Shown: one piece after another, positions 32,755 to 44,830 of the stretch
Numbering within the stretch: the stretch's first letter is position 1
How the letters are laid out: every line of letters starts with the position of its first letter
DNA from: Pomphorhynchus laevis
Lineage: Eukaryota > Acanthocephala > Palaeacanthocephala > Echinorhynchida > Pomphorhynchidae
Assembly (NCBI GenBank): GCA_012934845.2
Contig: WNNJ02001766.1
Coordinates: 62,001 to 126,000 of the forward strand
Length of the DNA: 64,000 bases
Direction: 5' to 3'
Program-made: the position numbers and the translations under genes
Notes under the pieces: generated by a model
What the model was told of the DNA's origin: nothing
Databases searched by the model: none
The model's input: the letters and a program-made list of their open reading frames with translations, nothing else

Positions 32755-33176
32755 AGCCCTTTTAATTTTTATAGTCCACTCATTTCATTTTTATAGTCCA
32801 TTCTCTACATTTTTATAAAATACAAAAATTGGGCATTTAAATATATAAATACAATTTTGAATGAATGAATAAGAGATAAAATGTATATAAATATGCTTAA
32901 TAAATAGCGTGTTATCATTTATATAAAATCAATCTTTGCATTCACTCTTTTGATCCATTAGTCCACTCATTTTTTATTATTTTATTTGAATTATAACTCT
33001 TATTCATTCATTCAAAATTGTATTTATATATTTTAATGCCCAATCATTGTATTTTATAAAAATGTAACTAATAGACTATCAAGATGAAATGGATGACTAT
33101 AAAGATGAAATGTGTGGACTATAAAAATGAGTGGACAATAAAATGCAACGAGTGGACTATAAAAATGAAAAGGGCT
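32755..33176. mobile_element. Foldback MITE, 422 bp
   Basis: Ends are inverted: AGCCCTTTTAATTTTTATAG at the left and the complement of AGCCCTTTTCATTTTTATAG at the right, with sub-repeated TATAGTCCACTCATTT units inside each arm. Arms extend through CATTCATTCAAAATTG to near the centre. It is flanked by ATAT on both sides, so the target site is probably TA or ATAT. No coding capacity. Confidence 0.75.
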
Positions 33177-33959
33177 ATATATACTCTTATATATTTTTTA
33201 TAATATTTTTGTACAAACGGAGGGCTTTAATATAATCCTTATTCTTCTAGTTTTTATTGGTATATTTAGCAATGCAAATATATTGATTTAGATAATTAAT
33301 GATTACAATCAATGAAATCATAATTAATATAAGTACTTATTTGTGAACCCTTACTCATGTCATTTATAGGATACTTAAGTGGTGCATATAAAGATACATA
33401 CTATTTACATTTAGAACGCTGTTAAGTTACTAAATAAACAAAAATTGTTCATTTAAAAAATTGAAAATAAAAGCTCAATTTCAATTCAATTGAGCACAAA
33501 AGCAATTTTTTGAATGTGGGAAGAATGCTAATTGAATTTCCATCCATAGAATTCAATCGAATTCTATTAAACGCTGATAAGTTTATCATAATAAAAAATA
33601 TTTCATTTTTTAAAATAATTTGGAAGAATCTTGTTAAGCATTTCGAGGTATAACAATAAGTGCAGCGAAAATCAAAAATTGTAAATAAAAATTATATTAT
33701 ATTTAAATCTACAAAGGACTTAAATATAATTTATTAGGCGATTGTTGCTATAAACTAAAAAATATTCTCACTACCTGACTAATATGTATATTAGTCAGGT
33801 TTATTGAAGTGACCATTGTGGATATACATCCACTTAGAAGTCAACTAAATTACAAATTTACAGTTTTACAACAACAAATAAAAAGTTAAAAATTGTCAAT
33901 AGGTTGATGTTGATGTGTGGGATGGTTAAAAATTAATAATTTAGTCGATCATTAAGAAA
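33177..33959. other. Intergenic, with one small perfect palindrome
   Basis: CCTGACTAATA and its complement form a 26 bp palindrome at 33775-33800. No gene seen. Confidence 0.4.
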
Positions 33960-35560
33960 TAAAAAAGAGCAGAAATTGTACTTGGAGGATATTAAGGAGG
34001 TGGTTGATTGGATGGCGGAAGGCAGTTTATTCCCGAGAAGAGGAGCAGCAATAAAAAGGAACACCGGCCAAAGTTTGAGGAAAATGACGGAACATGGAGC
34101 TGAAGAGAGTTATATGAACGAAGATTTATGGAGGTAAGGCAGGATTCGGTAAGTGTAGGAAGATGCAAATAAGAAGGCGAGATTTAAGAAAAGAGTCAAA
34201 AATGATACACAGGATACGAAATAGAATGCGGTTTTTCATTGTTAGCCAGTTGAGTTCAGAAAGGCAAGAGGAAATGTGATCAAATTTGTGATGAAGGTGA
34301 TTAATTAGGATGTTATGGTCAACAATGATAAAAACCGATTACCAATACGATGACCAATACGATGATCAATATGATGACTAATACCATGACCAATAAGATG
34401 ACCAATACGATGACCAATACGATGACCAATACGATAACCAATACGATAACTAATACGTTAGCCAGTTGAGTTCAGAGAAGCAAGATAAAATGTGATCAAA
34501 ACGGCGGAGGAGAAAAAGGATACGCACAACTAAATTCAAAAAGTACTGGAGAGGAAGAAGGGGTGATTTAGAAAAGGAAGCAAACATACTGAGGCAATAG
34601 TCGATCTTAGGAAACAATAGACTGAAGATAAGAGAGTGACAGGAGTTAAAATCAAGCGAGCTCCTGACACAGCGAAGATTGTGAAGTGTGAGATTGCAAG
34701 ATCGGGTTTTGTCGCTAACGAATGGATCGAGAGAAAGACAGTTGTCGAAGTGAACTCCCAAGAAAGTGAGATGATTAACAATAGGAAGAACGGTAGAATT
34801 AAGAAATACTAATTGAGGAGAGACAGAGAGGAAAGAAGGGGATAACCCATAAGATGTTAGACTTTGAATGGTTAAGATACAAACGAAGTGAGGAAAGATG
34901 CTTGGAGATGGAGAGAAGACAATTAATAAAAGAGGCGGAGTGATCATCAATAGGGTGATAAGGAAAATTAGAGTAAAGGAGAATATCATAAGCATATTGC
35001 ATGATGCATACGTTATGCTCACATATAATGATGGTAAGATCGTAAAGAAGAGAGAAAATAATTAGTTCGAACACATAACCTTGATGAATTACCAGGATAA
35101 AATGAAGGGGAGAGAAACACGCACTGGAACATACATGGAAATATCATTCATAGAGATATGAGGAGAACCTGGATACAGTAGCAGAACCTAACAGTAGCAG
35201 AAGAAAATCCATAGCAGCGACGAAGGCGATGAAGGAGGATGGAATGGTAAACAATGTCAAACGCAGAACAAAAGTTGATGGAAATTAAAACATTATAGTT
35301 TCTCGTCACGAGCATGAAGCAAGAAGTAAGTCAGAGAAAACTTTGTTGCTAACTAAGTAGAATGTTGAGATTGAAAAGCAGATTGAAAATAAGAATAGGG
35401 TTTGGACGAAGTTATAGATGTTAGCCTGGTTCAGCAAAAGACGTTTAAGAAGTTTAAAGACAATTGGAATGTTATAGATAGAGCGATATGAAGAAGGTAG
35501 AAAAGAATCAAGGGCAGGCTTCTTGAGTAGTGATCAGATTATGGCGGATTTCCACCAGGA
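33960..35560 (-). mobile_element. CR1-like LINE, degraded, interrupted by a 12 bp minisatellite
   Basis: Minus-strand translation: FLPSSYRSIYNIPIVFKLLK near 35490, a MQYAYDILLY catalytic box near 34990 (YADD with the first Asp replaced), LFKIL-like palm-thumb residues, then HLTFLGVHFDNCLSL near 34750 and KIDYCLSMF near 34590. Related to the copy at 10.1-11.3 kb. The C-terminal segment GTTAGCCAGTTGAGTTCAGA is present twice (34243 and 34458), flanking the minisatellite. Confidence 0.7.
34335..34457. repeat. 12 bp minisatellite (GATGACCAATAC)
   Basis: About ten head-to-tail units of GATGACCAATAC with small changes, sitting between two copies of a LINE segment. Probably expanded after a local duplication. 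Confidence 0.8.
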
Positions 35561-36259
35561 GGAAAATAGCAACTACGAATGAAAGGTATCATAGGATATG
35601 ATCGCTTCTCTGATTATTCACTATCATAGAAAAAACCAGAAGACCTATTGGATCGAAATAATAAAAGCGATTAAACCGATCTAACGCATGCAATCAGAGA
35701 CCGTTCAATGAAGATCAAATTTTGTAAAAGGAATCATTTATAACTTAATATAAATTACATTCCATGTGGTCCGATCCATATATTGGAAATATGGTAATTG
35801 CAATATTTACGGCATTTGCTATGTGATTAATTAAATTGTACGCACCGATTAATTATTAGATGCGCTATGGGTCCGATTGGATCCTACAAAATATGTTACC
35901 CTCTCTGTCGGACATGTACACCCTCAATGTCGGGCATGCTCTAGAGTGTAGGGAGTGTAGGTTTACCATTTATTTGTCATTATCCTATTCGAGGTATATT
36001 ATTCATGAAGCTTTATGAAATATGTCATACAGTATCAAGCGAAACAACTCTTACAAACGTGACGAACAAATTGAGTTTTAAAACATGATACTTATACTAA
36101 AGAAAACGGGGCACGATTAGATGTATTGTGGTCTGGACTGAGAAATTAAATATTTGAGCGGACGTACCTATAAGTTAATCTTTCACAACACATACTATCT
36201 TGTAAAAACCGTATTTCACAATCATTATTTGCATTTAACTAATCCTGTAAAAATGAATA
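35561..36259. other. Intergenic, no gene seen
   Basis: Mixed composition; nothing recognisable. Confidence 0.35.
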
Positions 36260-36487
36260 TCATAGTACTTTACTGGTTTTATGGGAAATAAAGGCTTTTA
36301 ACTTATCACCTGGATTTACAAAAAAGGGTATGCCCACAATAACCAAAAATATTCCGATTAAGTAGTTTGAAAAGACGTTTAGAATTTTCAAAAACACGCA
36401 TAGCATCGACCTGTATCCAAAGTTTTCAAACTCATAAAATATGAACAGATTGTTTTGCATTAATGTGATCCATTTACGCGTTACCAT
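36260..36487 (-). other. Unrecognised 75-codon ORF with one membrane segment
   Basis: Residues 33-56 are strongly hydrophobic (FLKILNVFSNYLIGIFLVI). A CAG/GTGATAAGT donor-like site lies near the end. May be an exon or chance; no family recognised. Confidence 0.2.
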
Positions 36488-37416
36488 TTGTTAAATGATA
36501 TGTATGGGAATAAAATTGTATATCTAATTATAATCTTATGAAAGATGTAATTACCAGTCCTATGAAGAAAAACAAATTTCAGAACTTGTGATTACACTGC
36601 TTAGAAAGATTTGGCAACATTATAAAGTACCTTACTCGATTGAGTTTTCATTTGAGAATGTATCTCAATAATATACTTCTTCGGTAATGTCTTCTCATTG
36701 TTGGTTTGTATCGTAAAGGCCATTTCCATAACTTTGCTTCTTTAAGTGTTTTGTAAATAATGACAGGGGTGACTGTTGAACCCTGTTTTATAAGTGCATC
36801 CTATTATGTAGCCACTATCAATTTAGCAATGATGTGTATTTTAATGCAGTTGTTAAAATCATGGTTCAGAAATTATGATCACCTTTTTATTTAAACTTCT
36901 ATAAATTTGAATGTATTACACATAACAAAGTTTTAAAACTACATTTCAACTGGCTGATTAAACTGGTTGTTATTATAATAAATTTATGTAAACGTTAAAT
37001 AATATATTAAATTAAATCACGACTTAAAACGATACTAATGATAGCTTGAAATTAGAAACATTGTATCTGTATCTATTCTGTACATGTTAAAATTGGTGTT
37101 ACCTTGTTACTAATAGCGGATTGGGCGAGTTTTAAATCGCCCAATCTTCTTTGCAGTACATATTTATAATGTACAGATGTGATTGATATGATGTTCTCAT
37201 CTTTACTTGACAAGTATAGGAATTTTGAGCTTTAGAGTCAATGATTTACAAAATTTCCAATATCTTCAATTTAAGGGCAATAAGGTTTTGTTTTAAATAA
37301 ATGATTCATTATTACGATAATTTACCTTTTAATTTTATTATTAATAGTTCATTAATATTTTCCAAAAATTAAAGTATTCTGGAATTATCATAATATAGTA
37401 AATGTATATTTAACAG
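36488..37416. other. Upstream DNA or intron of the 37.4 kb exon
   Basis: AT-rich; no upstream exon could be picked out with confidence. Confidence 0.3.
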
Positions 37417-37634
37417 CTGATGTTGAGGAAATATCCCATACACAGGGTTTGGGCTACTTTGAAGGGAAATTCGTTCCTTTTGAACAACTCGAGGCTACAA
37501 CTCAACGCGGTTCAAACATAACTTTTATTGGCATCACGTTACAAGCAACTGACCAATACATGACAGATGATATAATGACTGGAAAAATTAAGGAAATAAT
37601 GAAATTGGAAACCAACAATCATGTAGTAGAATAG
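37417..37634 (+). CDS. Unrecognised terminal exon (C-terminal 71 residues)
   Basis: An acceptor (ATATTTAACAG, ending 37416) opens a 218 bp frame running to a stop at 37634, beginning with two bases of a split codon. The sequence includes LGYFEGKFVPFEQLEATTQ and FIGITLQATDQYMTDDI, which looks like a real soluble domain end (balanced composition, few Lys/Asn/Ile runs) in otherwise very AT-rich DNA. I do not recognise the family. It is convergent with Sec61 beta, with 220 bp between the two stop codons. Upstream exons were not found in this window. Confidence 0.5.
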
Positions 37635-37854
37635 CACATTTTACTGAAAATCGTTTTTATAAAGAAAATTTTAACTTTGACAAAACACCTTTATTTTACT
37701 ATTTATTTTAAATAGTAAAAATTGATTTGTAATCTCTCGGAATTTTCGATTGCAGCTATTCTTTATCATCAGTTTTACACGATCTACAAATATACAAATA
37801 ATCGCAGTCGATAGAATAAAAGATATTTTTTGACATGAATATATTGGAATTTGT
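37635..37854. other. Shared 3' region between two convergent genes
   Basis: AT-rich 220 bp. The 3' UTRs of the plus-strand exon and of Sec61 beta must overlap or end here. Confidence 0.5.
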
Positions 37855-38124
37855 CTACGATCTCATAAGCTTTCCCCATATGTGTAATACGAAAACACTA
37901 GCTATGAACGAAAGACTGAAAACAAGTACTGGTAGGGGACCAATCTTAATTCCCGGACTGTCTTCTGTATAGAATCTCCACATACCTCCACCTCCCATTC
38001 TTGAATTTGCACTAGCAGTACTCCTTTGATTAGCACCTGCAGTTCGACGTTGTCTAAGAGTTGATGTTCTTCCTTTAGGTTCACTATCTGCACCACCAGA
38101 CGAACTTGCAACAGCTGGTGACAT
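37855..38124 (-). CDS. SEC61B: Sec61 beta, protein translocon subunit
   Basis: 89 residues, against about 96 in human. Sec61 beta is the small tail-anchored subunit of the ER protein-conducting channel, with alpha and gamma. Visible here: a Ser/Thr/Arg-rich cytosolic N-terminus with a TLRQRR box, the hallmark [18 protein letters not shown] segment before the membrane, and one C-terminal transmembrane helix (about residues 66-84) ending HIWGK. The whole coding region is in one exon. The Met at 38124 directly follows TTTTCAG, so an intron probably sits just before the start codon in the 5' UTR. No sign of decay. Confidence 0.95.
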   Translation of the reverse strand: MSPAVASSSGGADSEPKGRTSTLRQRRTAGANQRSTASANSRMGGGGMWRFYTEDSPGIKIGPLPVLVFSLSFIASVFVLHIWGKLMRS

Positions 38125-38529
38125 CTGAAAATATTATCGGGCGGTTTTAATTTTATTAATGTCTATAGAAATTCATTCAATTTTGTTAAATTAAAAATTG
38201 TTTAATATTTCTAATTTTTAAATTTTTAATTATATTAGATTTTGTATATTCTCTTTTTATCAATATCGTATATTATGGTATATTTCCTTTACTTCAAAAT
38301 GTTGTCAATAAATAATTCAGATAAACATTAGATTGGGACTCATTGACTACACATCTTTTGATTACGCTTTACCATGTAAAGTGATTTTAGTTTTTTTAAA
38401 AATTATTAATAAAATGATTAATTGATGACTACACACATTAAATAAATTATTATAATTAAGTAAATGATTAATTTAGTTATTAAATAATAAAAAATTGTTT
38501 ATTATAATACAGTCCGTAAACGACTGCTT
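38125..38529. other. 5' flank of Sec61 beta
   Basis: AT-rich. It probably contains the 5' UTR intron and promoter, but no motif is clear. Confidence 0.35.
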
Positions 38530-39576
38530 GCTGGGGTTGAAACCAAATATAAAATAAAACAGAAAAATTTAAAAGGTAACATTCAGATCAGTTGTAGCAA
38601 CTTTGAAACACGAATTCAATGCTCGACGTAATGCTTTGTTGCTTTGACTATCAATAGCCACATATGGTAGTCTATTCCATTGATTCACTACACGCTCTCT
38701 AATATCCTGGCGATATCGATGTAGCTTTCGGAGATGTTTGAGCATCAATCTGTGTCCTCGCAGCTTTTTAGAATCACGGAGGCTAAATAGGTAATTGAGA
38801 GGGTAAGACGAAGACATGAGTGCTTTCCGCACTAGCATCATCATATCAGCTAGAGACAGACTTTTATGGATCAATATAATTCCAAGCGTCCTGAGTTTAT
38901 GTCTAAATGAAAGACCTTTGACAGCAGGCACGAGCTTTTTTGCAAATCTAAGCACTGAATCATAGGTCGCTAAGTTTTTTTTTGGAAAAGTGGAAAGGCT
39001 GCAGGATATGCGAAAATAATATGCGATTCTATAAGCGTGGGATAGAGTATTCGGAAACTACGAGCATCTAAGGTCCCAGGCGAACGTTTAATACGGCCGA
39101 TAGTACGACGACAGGAGGAAGAGACTTAAGCAACATGTTGAATCCTGTAGGGAATTTTATAAGAGAATATCCCCATATCATCAATTTTGTTAGTGGAGAT
39201 GGAATTTATGCTACTTTATATATGATGAGTGAATAATTGGCGAACCAATCCGCATTGATTGCATTTATCAGTATTAATCAAAAATCTCTGAGAAAAGCAC
39301 CATTTGTTTACAGAATCAATATCGAGTTGTAATGATTTAGCATATGAGTGATCGTAAATTCCTCATCATGTCTTTAAATCATCGATGTACATGATACACT
39401 CCGATGTGAGATCAGCGGGTATTTCATTAACATATATGTTAAATAAAGTAGGGCTAATGACGGAACCCTGAGGGTCACCCATTGACAGCAAAGTGTATTC
39501 AGTTAAATATCGACTAATACGCACTGCACACGGGCAATTACTAAGAAAGCATTATATATAATATAACTATTATATA
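38530..39576 (-). mobile_element. LINE fragment: RT palm to C-terminus
   Basis: Minus strand: GDPQGSVISPTLFNIYVNE and MYIDDLK (YADD-type) at 39480-39370, then, after frame breaks, a 128-codon frame (38955-38569) with LRKLHRYRQDIRERVVNQWN and LPYVAID, the conserved C-terminal RxxxVxxWNxLP block of CR1/Jockey-group LINEs. Truncated at its 5' end, exactly where the 380 bp satellite begins. Confidence 0.75.
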
Positions 39577-42031
39577 TAATAGTAATGCACGAATGTGCCG
39601 AGTAGACAACGGTCCAGGAATTCTTACGAAATACGGCATTTATACTAAATGGTGTTGCTTGATAGACTGGACTTCGATTCACGACTTTCAGTCACCATGT
39701 CACTTCTAGACGACCACTTCAGCATCGAAATAATGAGTACCCGGCAACACTCATCAGTAGAATGAGGTACACACTGGTCGTTTCGGTTGCCTGTGTGACA
39801 TTGTGAATAAAGGCGTTTCCGACACTTTGCTTAATTGTCTGAGGCTTTCGCTCTTAACAAGATCGAATTGCTGTGCGGACCATCCTTAAACACTAGGCAG
39901 AGGTTGTTGATGAATTGTCGCTGCACTCGTTGGATCCTAAATGGATACGGCAGGTATAATAGTAATGCACGAATGTGCTGAGTAGACAACGGTCCAGGAA
40001 TTCTTACGAAATACGGCATTTATACTAAATGGTGTTGCTTGATAGACTGGACTTCGATTCACGACTTTCAGTCACCATGTCACTTCTAGACGACCACTTC
40101 AGCATCGAAATGATGAGTACCTGGCAACACTCATCAGTAGAATGAGGTACACACTGGTCGTTTCAGTTGCCTGTTTGACATTGTGAATAAAGGCGTTTCC
40201 GACACTTTGCTTAATTGTCTGAGGCTTTCGCTCTTAACAAGATCGAATTGCTGTGCGGACCATCCTTAAACACTAGGCAGAGGTTGTTGCTGAATTGTCG
40301 CTGCACTCGTTGGATCCTAAATGGATATGGCAGGTATAATAGTAATGCACGAATGTGCCGAGTAGACAACGGTCCAGGAATTCTTACGAAATACGGCATT
40401 TATACTAAATGGTGTTGCTTGATAGACTGGACTTCGATTCACGACTTTCAGTCACCATGTCACTTCTAGACGACCACTTCAGCATCGAAATGATGAGTAC
40501 CTGGCAACACTCATCAGTAGAATGAGGTACACACTGGTCGTTTCGGTTGCCTGTGTGACATTGTGAATAAAGGCGTTTCCGACACTTTGCTTAATTGTCT
40601 GAGGCTTTCGCTCTTAACAAGATCGAATTGCTGTGCGGACCATCCTTAAACACTAGGCAGAGGTTGTTGATGAATTGTCGCTGCACTCGTTGGATCCTAA
40701 ATGGATACGGCAGGTATAATAGTAATGCACGAATGTGCTGAGTAGACAACGGTCCAGGATTTCTTACGAAATACGGCATTTATACTAAATGGTGTTGCTT
40801 GATAGACTGGACTTCGATTCACGACTTTCAGTCACCATGTCACTTCTAGACGACCACTTCAGCATCGAAATGATGAGTACCTGGCAACACTCATCAGTAG
40901 AATGAGGTACACACTGGTCGTTTCAGTTGCCTGTTTGACATTGTGAATAAAGGCGTTTCCGACACTTTGCTTAATTGTCTGAGGCTTTCGCTCTTAACAA
41001 GATCGAATTGCTGTGCGGACCATTTTTAAACACTAGGCAGAGGTTGTTGCTGAATTGTCGCTGCACTCGTTGGATCCTAAATGGATATGGCAGGTATAAT
41101 AGTAATGCACGAATTTGCTGAGTAGACAACGGTCCAGGATTTCTTACGAAATACGCATTTATACTAAATGGTGTTGCTTGATAGGCTGGACTTCGATTCA
41201 CGACTTTCAGTCACCATGTCACTTCTAGACGACCACTTCAGCATCGAAATGATGAGTACCCGGCAACACTCATCAGTAGAATGAGGTACACACTGGTCGT
41301 TTCGGTTGCCTGTGTGACATTGTGAATAAAGGCGTTTCCGACACTTTGCTTAATTGTCTGAGGCTTTCGCTCTTAACCAGATCGAATTGCTGTGCGGACC
41401 ATCCTTAAACACTAGGCAGAGGTTGTTGCTGAATTGTCGCTGCACTCGTTGGATCCTAAATGGATACGGCAGGTATAATAGTAATGCACGAATGTGCTGA
41501 GTAGACAACGGTCCAGGATTTCTTACGAAATACGGCATTTATACTAAATGGTGTTGCTTGATAGACTGGACTTCGATTCACGACTTTCAGTCACCATGTC
41601 ACTTCTAGACGACCACTTCAGCATGGAAATGATGAGTACCCGGCAACACTCATCAGTAGAATGAGGTACACACTGGTCGTTTCGGTTGCCTGTGTGACAT
41701 TGTGAATAAAGGCGTTTCCGACACTTTGCTTAATTGTCTGAGGCTTTCGCTCTTAACCAGATCGAATTGCTGTGCGGACCATCTTTAAACACTAGGCAGA
41801 GGTTGTTGCTGAATTGTCGCTGCACTCGTTGGATCCTAAATGGATACGGCAGGTATAATAGTAATGCACGAATGTGCTGAGTAGACAACGGTCCAGGATT
41901 TCTTACGAAATACGGCATTTATACTAAATGGTGTTGCTTGATAGACTGGACTTCGATTCACGACTTTCAGTCACCATGTCACTTCTAGACGACCACTTCA
42001 GCATGGAAATGATGAGTACCGAAATGATGAG
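39577..42031 (-). repeat. 380 bp satellite, 6.5 monomers, with split hammerhead motifs
   Basis: ATAATAGTAATGCACGAAT recurs every 379-380 bp from 39577. Monomers are about 97-99 percent alike by eye, so the array is young or homogenised. Variants alternate (for example TTTCGGTTGCC versus TTTCAGTTGCC), with monomers 2 and 4 sharing the second form, which hints at a two-monomer amplification unit in part of the array. The 62-codon minus-strand ORFs in each unit are a by-product of repetition, not genes. Hammerhead core elements CUGAUGA, GAAA and GUC occur once per monomer on the minus strand. Confidence 0.9.
40084..40520 (-). ncRNA. Candidate hammerhead ribozyme spanning two satellite monomers (example)
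   Basis: On the minus strand, CUGAUGA of one monomer (near 40517-40511) is preceded by UUCUA and followed by GUGUUGCC. In the next monomer GGCAACU or GGCAACC precedes GAAA (40164-40161), then ACGACCA. A further ~70 nt on, UGGUCGUC (site at 40091-40089) is followed by UAGAA. Pairings: stem I UUCUA/UAGAA, stem II GUUGCC/GGCAAC plus the closing G with C or U, stem III ACGACCA/UGGUCGU. The order of parts within one monomer would cross, so the fold needs a dimer or longer transcript. Equivalent units exist at each junction of the array. Confidence 0.55.
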
Positions 42032-43019
42032 ATTTAGACTTTTATAACTAAAGAATTTTTTATAATTCAATTTTTAGGAATTGATTTAATACTATGTATT
42101 AAAATAAATATTCGAGTTCACCAGCAGAAACTGCTATGCGATTAAGTTTCTGCCACAATTCATCGACATCACATAAAAACGAGGCAAATATATGTTAATG
42201 ACGATTTCTTTTGTGTAACTTAGTTATAATACCGTATTTTAACCCAAATAATACATTATTAATACCTTATTTTATACCGTATTACCTTATTTTAACTCAA
42301 AATATATTATATAAAACCTTTTCACCTAATCGTTTAAATCTATTTTTAATAATATTTTTATTTATTTTATCTTTTTTTGTGTAATTTTGTGTATATTACC
42401 CTATAAACTGTATTGAGTGAACAATTTATTTTTATGAATGAACAATCAATCGATTTATAACATTAAACGTTATATTATTTTAATTGAAGATATCCTTAAA
42501 AAGACGTTTACTCAAACGAACACATTAGTGTGCTTTTGATGTTTGTAGATGATTATTATTGACAACAAATTAGTTGTCTTACCATTTCTTTACTACACAA
42601 AACTGACAAATTTGAGTACATAACAAAAATTGAAGTGTTTACTGAATAAATTTCAACAGTAGTACGTAAGTTGTTTAAAAACTGTCGTTCTTCCGGAGAA
42701 AATTTGCCAATTAATCAACGTGATCAGTGAAATTTTCCAATGTTGCCAATGTTACACGAGTTTGACATTAATCCGAGAGAGTCTGTAAAATCTTCAGAAT
42801 CTCACGAGTAAACGGACGGTAAGTCAAATGAATTTGTTATGCTTTAAAAATCTTGATATGCTTTATTACAGTATTTTACCTTTAATTTGCCTTGTGTATA
42901 ACGGCATATATGGGGATAACAATTGAGTGATTAAAATTAAAGAAATCAGGTTATTGGCTGTCATAAGTCATAACTTGTGTACGAATAAATCATAGGCTAT
43001 GACTGCCCTTGTATTTCAT
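42032..43019. other. Intergenic, no gene seen
   Basis: AT-rich. The stretch 42690-42825 is less AT-rich and ends at a GTAAGT site, possibly a leader exon, but nothing confirms it. Confidence 0.3.
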
Positions 43020-44320
43020 GTCCTTGACATTGATAGCGCACGATGTGACAGCGGAGACTGGTACGTTGGCGGCGGAGTAACAGTATGTGGTCTGTTGCGA
43101 GAGGATGACTGCAAAGTCGACTGCAAGAAGAGGGTCCCCATAAAAGAGGTTGCCTGCCCGGCGTTCATGTAGGTCGGGATAATTCCTTGCAATTTCAGGG
43201 CTAGATCGATTCAGGCAGATTGTGCGGCTGTGAATTCCACATCGCGAATTAAGTTATGCCACAGTCTCTGATAATCCCCGTACTGGCAAGTAAGCGAGTA
43301 TATGCTTCCTTTATCTGTCATACGATTGTATTGGCTGCATCGATAGTTTTTTTTTCGTGCAAGGGAATCTCAAACCATATTCGGGCTAAGATGCAGAACT
43401 GTGGGGAGTTGGTTCCGTTCTCGATGCCGAATTTGGAACAGCGTGAAGCCAAGCCACAGCTTTTGGACAAGATACTGCTTGTTGTTGGACACGATCTATT
43501 TCGAAGATTATTGTGTCAGCTGGGTCGATGCAAGATGGGCGATTAGCCATATAAAAGATTGACAACCCTCTGTAGACGGTATGAAGTGAGAACACATCGC
43601 GGTGTTTAGGGTTACCAATGCCTCAGAATAGACAGGAAATAGTGAAGCGTCCAGACTATACATCCCTGATTTGTTTCACGCTATGGATGAATTCGATATA
43701 AGCGTGTGCATCATTGCTTATTAGACCGAAGCCACCCAGACGGATTGTGTGCCATATGTGATTTGGTCGCTTAATGACGTTAACACGAGCATATTTTCTA
43801 GAAAGTGCTGGCGATTTGTTTGTTAACTGATTGACAAAACGTTCGTCATCCTTGGATCGACTGAACGGAGGGGTGATTTATTTTGGACTAGGAATCGCAA
43901 TATCGGAGTATAAGGCATCGTCTTGAAAGTCTGACAGCTTGGCTACTGCATCAATTGTCTAGATCAACGGTGGAAGAACCTCGTTAATTAGATAGGTCTC
44001 TATAAAGGACTCGTCACCGACCTAACAAGTTCATGCTTTCGGAAGTGTTCTCCGAAATTTCCTCGGTTAGTAGAGTCAGACAAGCGTTTACAGCTTCAGG
44101 CGAGCCGATAACATCGGTCTTTTGCTAATTTAGCTGGAGCTTCATCACCTTGTAGCTTGCATTGAGCCAGCCAAGTGCGTATGCGATTTCCGATTGCGTC
44201 CCGCCGACTATGACGTTTTTCAGGTACCACATGTTGAGGTTTATTCCGGGGATATGCGATACATGTTTAATCGTACTCTTAATGGCTAATGAGAAGAGGA
44301 ACGGGACTAATAAATCATAC
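43020..44320 (-). mobile_element. LINE-type reverse transcriptase of a different clade, degraded
   Basis: Minus strand near 44300-44050: VPFLFSLAI, then NMWYLKNVIVGGT in the position of the catalytic YLDD box (two Asp replaced), then MKLQLN and QKTDVIGSPEAVNA. Near 43500 a VAWLHAVPNSASRTE block matches the C-terminal region seen after such RTs. Composition is GC-richer than the flanks. Clade not assigned; frames broken several times. Confidence 0.55.
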
Positions 44321-44830
44321 TACTAGCTCTTTCACATAAGTTGAGAGGGTCGAGTGGGACCAAACGGAGGAGTACCTTGCACTTGTACAAACAGTCAAGT
44401 GGGCTGAAATCACCGAAGCTATTGACGATTCTTCGCTCCAGCATGATTGGATATACAATAGACGGTTTGACTTGTCGACTCGAAGGGGTGGAATTGCTAA
44501 TGGTAATTTGATAACCTCTGTGGTGGCTTAATTCAATTGAGTCTTTGATACATGATGTAAACGGCACTGAAGGAACTGGCTATCGCCCGAACTGGCTATC
44601 GTGAACCTGCTAACTCATGGAAGCGGAACAGACCACAAAAGGTCAAGGTAATATTTATCTGGCAGAGGTGACAAGGACGTTTTCCTCTTTCTATTTGTGT
44701 AGTTAATTTGGCTGTATCTTTAAAATTAATGTAAATTACTTGTGTCGATATTTGTTCAAAATAGTTATAAGCACGTTGGATATCTCTCCAATCACAGTTT
44801 TTGCTCTTTTCAATCACATTTCTTTCTGTA
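44321..44830. repeat. Dispersed repeat, copy 1
   Basis: Sequence from about 44500 to 44820 (GTGGTGGCTTAATT..., then GATATTTGTTCAAAATAGTT) recurs in the same orientation at 45900-46215 with moderate divergence. A RDIQRAYNYFEQIS stretch is encoded on the minus strand in both. Confidence 0.55.

Noticed and set aside
39831-41918. Six near-identical 62-76 codon minus-strand ORFs at 380 bp spacing
   Set aside because: They follow from repetition of the 380 bp satellite; the translation has no domain and differs with the DNA without regard to codon position.
43256-43546. 96-codon plus-strand ORF
   Set aside because: Antisense shadow of the degraded reverse transcriptase read on the minus strand.
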